64,000 bases of DNA, from positions 160,491 through 224,490 of the IMG/VR virus record IMGVR_UViG_3300044641_007115; one strand, 5' to 3'. Shown here piece after piece: positions 47,199-53,723 of this stretch. Under the pieces are notes generated by a model. That model did not search any database. It saw only the letters and a program-made list of their open reading frames with translations, and was not told the DNA's origin. Within the stretch, counting starts at the first letter, position 1. Every line of letters begins with the position of its first letter. The translations under genes and the position numbers were made by a program. Source of the stretch: a virus.

Positions 47199-48179
47199 TT
47201 AGAAGTTGAAGTAGTTGAGTGAAATCACATCCACCCAATAACTATAATCCGCCTCCGGGATCACGCCGCTGGCATTCCAACGAAAGGCACCATATCCAAT
47301 GACGTGGCCGAAAGTTGGATTGTTGAATTGAGTTCCGATTCCCATGACACCAAACCGAACCTCAAATGCCTCTCCATTCTCCCACGTAATTCCATTTGTC
47401 GAATACTGCCACTTCGCACGGAACCCTTCACCAAGCGAAGGATTCAACCCCATCGCTCCCGGATTGTAGTATCCCTCATATCGCAAATAGAGATCCTTAC
47501 CGGGATAGGCAAGTTTCGTCTTGGTGCGGGATACGTGAACAAGATTTCCTTGTGAAGTTGCGATGAAGTAAACATGGCCGTCGTTGCCAAAAAACATACC
47601 ATTCTGATAAATGGCATATCCATCCAAAAGACCACCGCTCAGTTGTGATGTGTAGATCCCAACCATGCGGATGTCGCCATCTTGAATGGATTGACGAACA
47701 CTGGTGTTCAAACGAACGCTGAAGTGCAAATCGCTGAAATCAGATTGATTCAGCCCCGTGAGAAGATTGCGTCCAACAATAGTGTTCGCCGGAATCTGAC
47801 CGGGGTTGAATCGTGTACTACCACCATTCCGGGCAAATGTGTTGTTGAAAGTCGAAGAAGGAATGTTTGGTGTACCATTCCACGGAGCACCGACGCTATC
47901 AAAACCGATCCATGCCAGCCGTCCTTCAAAGTAGTCAGTCCAAGATGAACCATCACACTCAGAACGATATTGCGGCTCTGAAGGATTTGTTCCCGTGGAA
48001 TAGACCGACCAGTACGATGGAGAATACGTGCGGCCATTCAACGCGCCGGTACAATTTGGACGATTCACCATCCTGTTCCTGTCGTTGCCAGTATTGGCGG
48101 ACACAAAAGAACCGGATGATGGTGTGGATTGAGCAGACACAAGCATAGTCAGCCCCAAAAGAGCAATCAAAAATTTCAT
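47199..48179 (-). CDS. Secreted protein with Sec signal peptide (326 aa)
   Basis: Signal peptide MKFLIALLGLTMLVSAQ at ATG 48179 (AAGGAAATT upstream). Mature part starts STPSSGSFVSANTGNDRNRM and is rich in Asn/Gly/Tyr/Trp with beta strands (FSVRLNTSVRQSIQDGDIRM; YAIYQNGMFFGNDGHVYFI), like a laminin-G/concanavalin-type carbohydrate-binding domain. GATAAATA near 48290 may be its late promoter. Confidence 0.8.
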   Translation of the reverse strand: MKFLIALLGLTMLVSAQSTPSSGSFVSANTGNDRNRMVNRPNCTGALNGRTYSPSYWSVYSTGTNPSEPQYRSECDGSSWTDYFEGRLAWIGFDSVGAPWNGTPNIPSSTFNNTFARNGGSTRFNPGQIPANTIVGRNLLTGLNQSDFSDLHFSVRLNTSVRQSIQDGDIRMVGIYTSQLSGGLLDGYAIYQNGMFFGNDGHVYFIATSQGNLVHVSRTKTKLAYPGKDLYLRYEGYYNPGAMGLNPSLGEGFRAKWQYSTNGITWENGEAFEVRFGVMGIGTQFNNPTFGHVIGYGAFRWNASGVIPEADYSYWVDVISLNYFNF

Positions 48180-48303
48180 TGTCAAATTTCCTTGAAAGGG
48201 AGGGAGTCTATCGAGGGACCGACGAACAGAGCCATTCGTCGGCATCGTGGAGAGTTGGTAGACAGCGCCGCCAACCGAATTTTATTTATCATAGCAGAAA
48301 AAG

Positions 48304-48332
48304 TTGACATCGATGGTGAATCGGTGTATAAA
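48304..48332 (+). promoter_or_regulatory. Promoter of the tRNA array
   Basis: TTGACA 48304-48309, 17-nt spacer, TATAAA 48327-48332. No palindromic operator. The only good promoter found ahead of the tRNA genes. Confidence 0.8.
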
Positions 48333-48399
48333 TAGAATCGTAGGCGGTTGTGAGCCGGACGTACCTGTTACCCGGTCGCCACCTACAAAGGCAACGAAC

Positions 48400-48507
48400 A
48401 TGCGCAACGTCAACTACAACACGGCGAACATCCTCAGCGCGATATCCCTACCATCGTTGCCACTCCCCGCTACCCTTAGCGGGTTACGATTGCCGCCCTT
48501 GCGGTAA
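48400..48507 (+). CDS. Leu/Pro-rich leader peptide (35 aa), candidate attenuator sensor
   Basis: AAAGG 8 bases before ATG 48400. The peptide begins MRNVNYNTANILSAIS; the last 19 residues, LPSLPLPATLSGLRLPPLR, hold seven Leu and five Pro. Codons used are CTC, CTA, TTG, CTT, TTA, CCA, CCC and CCG, each with a cognate tRNA gene in the array downstream. The 3' end overlaps two mutually exclusive hairpins. A regulatory rather than structural role is inferred. Confidence 0.6.
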   Translation: MRNVNYNTANILSAISLPSLPLPATLSGLRLPPLR

Positions 48508-48570
48508 CCGTAACTGTTTCATTCCCCAAACACATTCGTAGTGTATTCCCGGTATTGTACCGATTTTTTT
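48466..48570 (+). promoter_or_regulatory. Candidate attenuator region before the tRNA array
   Basis: Hairpin A: CCCGCT/AGCGGG (48466-48471 with 48478-48483). Hairpin B: GGTTA/TAACC (48482-48486 with 48505-48509) around CCGC/GCGG; it shares bases 48482-48483 with A, so they compete. Hairpin C: CGGTA-TTG-TACCG (48550-48562) then A and seven T ending at the first base of tRNA-Pro. CGGTA also occurs at 48502-48506, an alternative partner for TACCG. Confidence 0.5.
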
Positions 48571-48647
48571 CGGGCATTGGCTCAGCTTGGTAGAGCGCAC
48601 CGTTCGGGACGGTGAAGTCGTAGGTTCAAATCCTACATGCCCGACCA
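48571..48647 (+). tRNA. tRNA-Pro (CGG)
   Basis: Acceptor CGGGCAT/ATGCCCG, D-arm, anticodon stem CACCG-TTCGGGA-CGGTG, T-arm GTAGG-TTCAAAT-CCTAC, encoded CCA. Confidence 0.93.
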
Positions 48648-48653
48648 ATCTTT

Positions 48654-48731
48654 CGGGGATTTGGCTAATTGGCAAGCCGCCTGTTTTGGGTACAGGACAT
48701 AATGCGGGTTCGAGTCCCGTGTCCCCGACCA
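48654..48731 (+). tRNA. tRNA-Pro (TGG)
   Basis: Acceptor CGGGGAT/GTCCCCG, anticodon arm CCTGT-TTTGGGT-ACAGG, T-arm TTCGAGT loop, encoded CCA. Confidence 0.9.
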
Positions 48732-48820
48732 AGCCGACGCCGGTCACCCGGCGGGAGCAACTGGTATTTGACAACTGAATGAGAGAAACGAGTTTCGCGG
48801 GCGAAGTTTGCCCGCATAAT

Positions 48821-48897
48821 CGGGAAGTGGGCTAAAGGTCAGCCACCTGCATGGGGTGCAGGGCATCAAGCGGGTTCGATTCCCGCCTTCCCGACCA
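48821..48897 (+). tRNA. tRNA-Pro (GGG)
   Basis: Acceptor CGGGAAG/CTTCCCG, anticodon arm CCTGC-ATGGGGT-GCAGG, encoded CCA. The D-arm GGCTAAAGGTCAGCC is identical to that of the tRNA at 49034, so the two are recent copies. Confidence 0.92.
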
Positions 48898-48921
48898 AAT
48901 CGTTGACACAGCCGGACGGAT

Positions 48922-49010
48922 AACGGTTATCGTGAAATGGTAAACACAACTGTCCAAAAACAGTCGGCCTAAAAAGCCACTGCGGGTTCAAATCCCGCTA
49001 CCCGTTGCCA
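48922..49010 (+). tRNA. tRNA-Leu (CAA)-like, six-base anticodon loop
   Basis: Type II tRNA with variable arm GGC-CTAAAAA-GCC, good T-arm (GCGGG-TTCAAAT-CCCGC) and encoded CCA. The acceptor has one mismatch, the discriminator is G, and the anticodon loop is CCAAAA, one base short of the TTCAAAA of Leu(CAA). Function doubtful. Confidence 0.5.
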
Positions 49011-49033
49011 CTATTTGCTGTGTTACGATTCAT

Positions 49034-49111
49034 CTAGGTGTGGGCTAAAGGTCAGCCGCCTGTTTCGGGAACAGGACATTCAAGTGGGTTCGATTCCCAC
49101 CACCTAGACCA
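49034..49111 (+). tRNA. tRNA-Pro (CGG), second copy
   Basis: Acceptor CTAGGTG/CACCTAG, anticodon arm CCTGT-TTCGGGA-ACAGG, encoded CCA. Confidence 0.91.
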
Positions 49112-49130
49112 AGCTGTAAGCCGAACTGGT

Positions 49131-49240
49131 CATGGTTATCTTTCAATTGGTGAAAACACAACCCGTGGCCTACTCAATTTGCTTACGGTTTTAACGGGTC
49201 TTAGCGACAAGCGGTCGCGGTGTCCAAATCGGGGACACAT
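49131..49240 (+). pseudogene. tRNA-like remnant between tRNA-Pro and tRNA-Leu
   Basis: GGTTATC then a D-arm-like TTTC/GAAA, a long arm ACCCGT/ACGGGT with a 27-base loop, a variable-arm-like GCGAC/GTCGC, and a damaged T-arm. It starts like the 48922 gene but has no acceptor pairing or CCA. Could be a decayed type II tRNA. Confidence 0.3.
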
Positions 49241-49274
49241 GGGAGATGGGGTAGCGTCCATCAGATCCGACCAC

Positions 49275-49358
49275 GGGCGCGTGGTGGAACTAGGCAGACA
49301 CGCTAGTCTTAGGAACTAGTGCTTCGGCGTGAGGGTTCGAATCCCTCCGTGCCCACCA
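49275..49358 (+). tRNA. tRNA-Leu (TAG)
   Basis: Acceptor GGGCGCG/CGTGCCC, anticodon arm CTAGT-CTTAGGA-ACTAG, variable arm, T-arm GAGGG-TTCGAAT-CCCTC, encoded CCA. Confidence 0.92.
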
Positions 49359-49372
49359 ATTACAATGGTGTC

Positions 49373-49606
49373 ATGGCCGCACGAACGGAACTGACACCAG
49401 AAGGACGGGAACAGAAGTTAGTCGATATCTGTTTCCAGATCATGATGCTTGTAACCAGCAAAGAGCACTCGAAACATTTCAGCCGGATGAGCAACGAACA
49501 GAAAGCTGAATGGGTTCGGGATCAATTGCAAGGGTGCGGTTTCCCTACTTCACCTTGCGGAGCATCATGGGGTGTGATAGATCGCAACAATGGCGGGATG
49601 GTGTAA
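49373..49606 (+). CDS. Small protein inside the tRNA array (77 aa)
   Basis: MAARTELTPEGREQKLVDIC onward, helical, with KEHSKHFSRMSNEQKAEWVR. TACAAT ends 6 bases before ATG (leaderless-like). The final codons overlap the 5' end of the next tRNA by 15 nt. Confidence 0.7.
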   Translation: MAARTELTPEGREQKLVDICFQIMMLVTSKEHSKHFSRMSNEQKAEWVRDQLQGCGFPTSPCGASWGVIDRNNGGMV

Positions 49607-49679
49607 TTTGGTAGCCACGCCAGTTTCAAAAACTGGTGGTAGAAATGCCGTGTGGGTTCGAGTCCCACTCCCGCTACCA
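49592..49679 (+). tRNA. tRNA-Leu (CAA)
   Basis: Acceptor GGCGGGA/TCCCGCT, anticodon arm CCAGT-TTCAAAA-ACTGG, long variable arm, encoded CCA. Confidence 0.91.
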
Positions 49680-49776
49680 AGGTCGAAAGACCGACGAAGA
49701 TAGAGACGCATTGACGGTAGGCACCTGTAACTTATCAACCGAATGGTGACGTGACTGTGTGGACAATCGTCGTATT

Positions 49777-49861
49777 GGCCGAATGGCGGAATTGGCAGAC
49801 GCCCCGGATTCAAAACCCGGTGCCTTCGGGTGTGAGAGTTCAAGTCTCTCTTCGGCCACCA
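49777..49861 (+). tRNA. tRNA-Leu (CAA), second copy
   Basis: Acceptor GGCCGAA/TTCGGCC; anticodon arm CCGGA-TTCAAAA-CCCGG with one A-C mismatch; variable arm and encoded CCA. Confidence 0.87.
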
Positions 49862-49957
49862 AAGGATCAGTTCGCTTGGTTTAATTCCAAGGCCCAAAGT
49901 CATAGATGGCGGGCAAAGCCGCTTGACGGTCGATGATGAAAGTTCTGATCCTTCCTT

Positions 49958-50044
49958 CGCGGGATGGTGTAATTGGTAGCCACGCATGTCTCAGAAGCAT
50001 GTGGTAGAAATATCGTGTGGGTTCGAGTCCCACTCCCGCGACCA
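49958..50044 (+). tRNA. tRNA-Leu (CAG)
   Basis: Acceptor CGCGGGA/TCCCGCG, anticodon arm CATGT-CTCAGAA-GCATG, long variable arm, encoded CCA. Confidence 0.91.
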
Positions 50045-50051
50045 ACACTTT

Positions 50052-50140
50052 GGCGGAATGGCGTAATCTTGGTAGCCGCGCATGAATGAGAGTCATGTGG
50101 TAGCAATACCGTAGGGGTTCGAGTCCCCTTTCCGCCACCA
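50052..50140 (+). tRNA. tRNA-Leu (GAG)
   Basis: Acceptor GGCGGAA/TTCCGCC, anticodon arm CATGA-ATGAGAG-TCATG, long variable arm, encoded CCA. Confidence 0.91.
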
Positions 50141-50148
50141 AAGAATTT

Positions 50149-50338
50149 GGGATAGTAGCTCAACGGACAGAGCGCACGAAAAACGGAGCGTGGGCGCGAT
50201 GTAAGGTTCCAGAAGCACCAACCGGCTCTGAGTAAGGGTCGCTAGGGAAGCGGGTAGGGATCGGCCAAACCGATCCAATGTATCCTGAAGTCGCAATGCT
50301 AAAACATGGTCCGGGTTCGATTCCCGGCTATCCCACCA
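50149..50338 (+). tRNA. tRNA gene with large insertion in the anticodon region
   Basis: 5' GGGATAG pairs exactly with 3' CTATCCC; D-arm GCTC/GAGC (50158-50173), T-arm CCGGG-TTCGATT-CCCGG (50311-50327) and CCA are perfect. Between D- and T-arm are 137 bases instead of about 22. The insert has its own stems (GGATCGG/CCGATCC at 50258-50276; CACG/CGTG near 50175). The anticodon cannot be assigned. Confidence 0.6.
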
Positions 50339-50358
50339 GTTCGTCGTAGAATGGATCA

Positions 50359-50709
50359 ATGGAACTACCACTGAAAGACAAGTTGGGACAGCCGATTGAA
50401 CCCGGCGCGATCATCGTGTATGGTCACGCATTAGGCCGGTGCGCCGCTCTTCGAATCGGTAAGGTAGTCCGTGTGGCGATCAAGCAAAACGCTTACCGCA
50501 AGGATGAAGCCAGAATCACGGTGCAAGGCGTGGATGACGATTGGGACGGTTTCCATCTTGATGACCCGGAATGGGCGAAGAAACATCCGATCACGTTGAC
50601 AGCCCGCAAAGGCACGCTGATGTTTTCCAACCGGACCATCGTTCTCAACCCCGCCACAGTGCCGCAAAAGTACTTGGACCTGTTGGCTGATGTGAAGGTC
50701 GAAAGCTAA
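50359..50709 (+). CDS. Hypothetical protein (116 aa)
   Basis: MELPLKDKLGQPIEPGAIIV then YGHALGRCAALRIGKVVRVA; a small beta-barrel-like domain. TAGAAT ends 6 bases before ATG. Lies within the tRNA array. Function unknown. Confidence 0.75.
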   Translation: MELPLKDKLGQPIEPGAIIVYGHALGRCAALRIGKVVRVAIKQNAYRKDEARITVQGVDDDWDGFHLDDPEWAKKHPITLTARKGTLMFSNRTIVLNPATVPQKYLDLLADVKVES

Positions 50710-50725
50710 ACGGTTTCTCTCATTC

Positions 50726-50845
50726 ATGGATTGGATCAGTTTCATTTGTGGAGTTATAGCGACGCTGGTAAGCGTCCCGGTTCTGATTGTTGTGTATCTG
50801 ATCGTCCAACTTTTTCGAGGCAAATGGGGAATAGGAATACTTTAA
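50726..50845 (+). CDS. Small single-TM protein (39 aa)
   Basis: MDWISFICGVIATLVSVPVL then IVVYLIVQLFRGKWGIGIL; one TM helix. Its TAA overlaps the ATG of the next gene (TAATG). Confidence 0.55.
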   Translation: MDWISFICGVIATLVSVPVLIVVYLIVQLFRGKWGIGIL

Positions 50846-51096
50846 TGAAATTCACACGACGCGGACTATTCGGCCTGATTGCCGGTGCTGTGACAGGAAC
50901 CACCACAGCAAAAGCAAAGCCGTTGATACACACGTTGCCCGGCGGCGCAGCACTCAAGTATCCGGTGACGATCACAAAGGTGATGGTCAAACCGCGTGCG
51001 CGCAAGCTAATGGGAACGTGGACGATGGAGTGTTCGAAGGATTTGAAGGCATTACACGGCATCGACGCTGACACAGAACTAACATTGCCAGCGTAG
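50845..51096 (+). CDS. Tat-signal mini-protein carrying a capsid-protein segment
   Basis: 83 residues. MKFTRRGLFGLIAGAVTG is a twin-arginine-type signal, followed by TTTAKA and a short basic part. The C-terminus ARKLMGTWTMECSKDLKALH then GIDADTELTLPA aligns with the capsid protein (ALKAEYSVELAQDLKALHG, MDAETELA), ending just where the match ends. A duplicated and re-addressed piece of gp23, or an old domain shared by both; role unknown. Confidence 0.72.
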   Translation: MKFTRRGLFGLIAGAVTGTTTAKAKPLIHTLPGGAALKYPVTITKVMVKPRARKLMGTWTMECSKDLKALHGIDADTELTLPA

Positions 51097-51104
51097 ATCA
51101 ATGT

Positions 51105-51182
51105 GGGCGCGTGACGGGAACAGGCAGACCTACCGTCCTTAAAATTCGGTGTTTGGGAGTTCGAGTCTCCCCGCGCCTACCA
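51105..51182 (+). tRNA. tRNA-Leu (TAA), degenerate
   Basis: Acceptor GGGCGCG/CGCGCCT, D-arm, T-arm GGGAG-TTCGAGT-CTCCC and CCA are good. Anticodon loop CTTAAAA reads TAA, but the stem CCGTC/TTCGG has two mismatches and the variable arm is only 5 nt. Confidence 0.7.
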
Positions 51183-51641
51183 CTTCGGTTCTGGTAGATC
51201 CGGCAAGAACGGAACCAGATCAGGACGCAAAACCTTCACACACATCAACAGCCGCAACCCATATGCAAATGCGCCTTGAGCGTCGAAAGCCAGCATTTCG
51301 ACGCCCGATGGGAGTTTGGTTTCAATCAACTCCTTCTCCCGATTGAGTGTTACTTCTATCCCGCCGGGCAACGGATTGGACGCATCTACATCCCCGTATG
51401 CCGCAAGACCAAGCTGGTCAAAATTGATGTTTCCGTTGCTCAGCTTGATTGCCAACTGACCAAGGCGAATGCCGACCGGGAGCATATGTTCCGGCCCACC
51501 GGCAAGCCAGTCTAGTTGGGTGCCGAACTCCATCAGGATGTATTTGTCAACGATACCGACTGCCACATTCAGTCCGCCCCGATCTTTTTCATTGAGGGGT
51601 GCGCCAAGACGGTAGTCGCCGGTCGGTCCAATCTGTTCCAT
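51177..51641 (-). CDS. Hypothetical protein (154 aa)
   Basis: MEQIGPTGDYRLGAPLNEKD then GGLNVAVGIVDKYILMEFG; beta-rich. TATACT ends 6 bases before ATG. Its 3' end overlaps the tRNA at 51105 by 6 nt. It is the only minus-strand gene in the array. Confidence 0.72.
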   Translation of the reverse strand: MEQIGPTGDYRLGAPLNEKDRGGLNVAVGIVDKYILMEFGTQLDWLAGGPEHMLPVGIRLGQLAIKLSNGNINFDQLGLAAYGDVDASNPLPGGIEVTLNREKELIETKLPSGVEMLAFDAQGAFAYGLRLLMCVKVLRPDLVPFLPDLPEPKW

Positions 51642-51657
51642 ATGTCGAGTATATCAC

Positions 51658-51749
51658 GGTGGGATAGTTTAACGGCAAAACGACCGCCTTATAAGCGGGA
51701 AGCGCCAGATTAGCGCATGATCCGGGTTCGAATCCCGGTCCCACTACCA
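51658..51749 (+). tRNA. tRNA with TAT anticodon (Ile?), type II variable arm
   Basis: Acceptor GGTGGGA/TCCCACT, D-arm GTTT/AAAC, anticodon arm CCGC-CTTATAA-GCGG, variable arm GCGC-CAGATTA-GCGC, T-arm CCGGG-TTCGAAT-CCCGG, CCA. The long arm is odd for Ile; identity open. Confidence 0.75.
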
Positions 51750-51753
51750 AACC

Positions 51754-51761
51754 CTAAATAC
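51754..51761 (+). promoter_or_regulatory. T4-like late promoter
   Basis: CTAAATAC, 8 bases before ATG 51770 and 4 bases after the last tRNA. Confidence 0.65.
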
Positions 51762-51769
51762 GAAGCGTC

Positions 51770-52618
51770 ATGGCAAATTTCCTTCAGTTCCTCCGGGAGT
51801 CCATCCAACCCGCGCCGCTTCACGAAGACTTTTACGATGTTCGCGTTGGCGGCAACTCATACGAAAAGAAAGATGAACTCAAAAAGTTGGGAGCGAAATT
51901 CGACTCCATGTCGAAGGCATGGTTCATCGGGTTGAGCAAAGCCCCACTTGTGAAGAAAATGGGTCTGACTCCGCTCTACCCGGTCACCGGCAGTGACACC
52001 TACGGTAAGAAGGATGTCATCAAGAGAGCGGGCGGAACGTGGGACTTGGGGAAGAAAAGATGGTATGCCCCGGAAGAGTCTGCCGACGCCTTGGCGAACG
52101 CTGATCTGGTATTGCAAATGCATGGTGGAAGCGATGCCGACCGCAAAGAACTCGAAAAGATGGGCGCATTCGCAGATCACATTGAATTGAAGACGCCAGT
52201 CAGCGGTGACCCGAATCACAAGTACTTCACCAACTACTTCCGCGCTCAATTGAAGAAATTGCGCGTTGTGTCTGTTGGCAACAACTACATGGTGCCGAAG
52301 GCCAACGCCGCGAAAGCACAAAAGGCCCTTGACGATTTCATCGCAGACAACAAGCGGATCGCTGAGCTTGGCCGCAAATTGCGCCGGGGTGCTGAGGTGA
52401 CTGGAACGTACCACAGTGTTCCCTATGAAGGTGTGATCGACTCCGGGAAAATGCTGGACGATCATGGTTTCTTTGCCGGACTGGAGATGCACGTCAAAAT
52501 CTCCAAACCGATTGTTGTCTACGGTCACGAACGGCCCGCTGGATCGGTGTTGACTGTTTCCATCGTACCGAACGATCTGAACGGTCGTAACGACGACGAC
52601 ACCATCGAACTGGCCTAA
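51770..52618 (+). CDS. DUF5710-repeat protein with capsid-targeting-like N-terminus
   Basis: 282 residues. MANFLQFLRESIQPAPLHED resembles T4 internal-protein leaders (L-R-E site). Then two copies of a DUF5710-like motif: SYEKKDELKKLGAKFDSMSK...W and TYGKKDVIKRAGGTWDLGKK-RWYAP, known from primase and helicase-associated proteins. C-terminal part has YFTNYFRAQLKKLRVVSVGN. Late promoter upstream, so probably packaged or head-associated. Confidence 0.78.
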   Translation: MANFLQFLRESIQPAPLHEDFYDVRVGGNSYEKKDELKKLGAKFDSMSKAWFIGLSKAPLVKKMGLTPLYPVTGSDTYGKKDVIKRAGGTWDLGKKRWYAPEESADALANADLVLQMHGGSDADRKELEKMGAFADHIELKTPVSGDPNHKYFTNYFRAQLKKLRVVSVGNNYMVPKANAAKAQKALDDFIADNKRIAELGRKLRRGAEVTGTYHSVPYEGVIDSGKMLDDHGFFAGLEMHVKISKPIVVYGHERPAGSVLTVSIVPNDLNGRNDDDTIELA

Positions 52619-52646
52619 AAACTGTCCATCGTGCGATAATGAGGTC

Positions 52647-53486
52647 ATGTGCCTTCAATGTGTCGCTGAATCACAAGAAGTGATCCGGGAAGTCGTGCCC
52701 GGATATGCCTTACACCGGGGAACACATGATGTCCCCGATGAATGGCCGGTTGGACATTACGGGGTCGTCAAAATGAACGATCCCTTGTTCACATTCTCCT
52801 TACCCGAAGAGGCTACCGAAGACGATATTCTGAGCATCGCCCTTGAGTTGGGCGACATCGGATTTCGGTTGTGGGAAGGCTACGACTTCACATCAGCATG
52901 CATTGCAGCGGGCTATGCGCCGGAAACAGACGGATACAATGTCTTAGCGTGGTTCTTGGAACATACCGCCCGGCAATTGAAAGATCAACCGGCAGAACGC
53001 AAGATTGTCGTCAGCAACAACATCATTCATGCATCGCTGAAGTTCATCGCCGGTGAGTTGTTGTCAACCATCACCGGTGAGTTGTTGTCAACCATCGTTG
53101 AGAAAAAGACGGTCCTGTTGTTCGAACCGGAGATTTCCAAGCATGCAGATCGGATTGAAGTCCAAAGGTTTCATCGCACTGTCGAACTGAGCATGGTATC
53201 GGCAGACTTCTTCGTGCCCAACGTCGAACACATGCTTCGGGTGCCAGAACTGTTGTCGGTTCACATGCAACCGGCTGTCCAATCCATTGTGAAGAGAATC
53301 GACCAAATGGTCGCGGCGGGCGGTGATCCAGCCATTGTTGTCGGGCGGCGGGTCCAACAACACCAAGACGGGGAAGTCTCCGAATACGCGGAGTACGGCA
53401 TGTTCGGCATCAAGGTCAGCACTGATCCCGACCCGTACTATTTGCGCCAACGATATTTCGTTGAACTGTTGATCGGCGCGGCCTAA
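52647..53486 (+). CDS. Hypothetical protein with tandem repeat (279 aa)
   Basis: Starts MCLQCVAESQEVIREVVPGY. An exact in-frame duplication of about 23 nt (53050-53072 and 53074-53096) gives GELLSTIT-GELLSTIV. GATAAT ends 6 bases before ATG. No family recognised. Confidence 0.76.
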   Translation: MCLQCVAESQEVIREVVPGYALHRGTHDVPDEWPVGHYGVVKMNDPLFTFSLPEEATEDDILSIALELGDIGFRLWEGYDFTSACIAAGYAPETDGYNVLAWFLEHTARQLKDQPAERKIVVSNNIIHASLKFIAGELLSTITGELLSTIVEKKTVLLFEPEISKHADRIEVQRFHRTVELSMVSADFFVPNVEHMLRVPELLSVHMQPAVQSIVKRIDQMVAAGGDPAIVVGRRVQQHQDGEVSEYAEYGMFGIKVSTDPDPYYLRQRYFVELLIGAA

Positions 53487-53499
53487 ACAGAAAACGAGA

Positions 53500-53691
53500 A
53501 TGGGCATCGGAACATCAACCACCCGCCAGATCACGATCCGTTTTTGCAAGGCATGCAACGCCGTCATCGGCGACACCGGGATGTGCAGCTACGAATGCCC
53601 GGAAGACTGCCAAGTCAAACGAAAACCGGGAACCGTCATTGCGCGCACGTACACGCGCGTGGACACACTGGTCGCTGAAAAAGAGATTTGA
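53500..53691 (+). CDS. Small zinc-finger protein (63 aa)
   Basis: RFCKACNAVIGDTGMCSYEC forms a four-Cys zinc site, basic tail. A recurring small phage protein type. Ends at the next early promoter. Confidence 0.72.
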   Translation: MGIGTSTTRQITIRFCKACNAVIGDTGMCSYECPEDCQVKRKPGTVIARTYTRVDTLVAEKEI

Positions 53692-53716
53692 CATACAAGT
53701 CGCGTCGCGATACACT
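53688..53716 (+). promoter_or_regulatory. Early-type operator promoter
   Basis: TTGACA 53688-53693, 17-nt spacer, TACACT 53711-53716; half-site GACATACAAGTC. ATG 7 bases on. Confidence 0.82.
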
Positions 53717-53723
53717 AGTGCTC

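Noticed and set aside
50149-50338. Group I intron or tmRNA at the inserted tRNA
   Set aside because: Too short for either; no P3/P7-like core and no tag-peptide frame seen.
48484-50371. Minus-strand open frames across the tRNA array
   Set aside because: They are antisense to tRNA genes and share tRNA-derived repeats; no start signals.
53050-53096. Tandem 23-nt duplication as a mobile or regulatory repeat
   Set aside because: It is in frame with a 24-nt period inside a CDS and only adds eight residues; a simple slippage duplication explains it.
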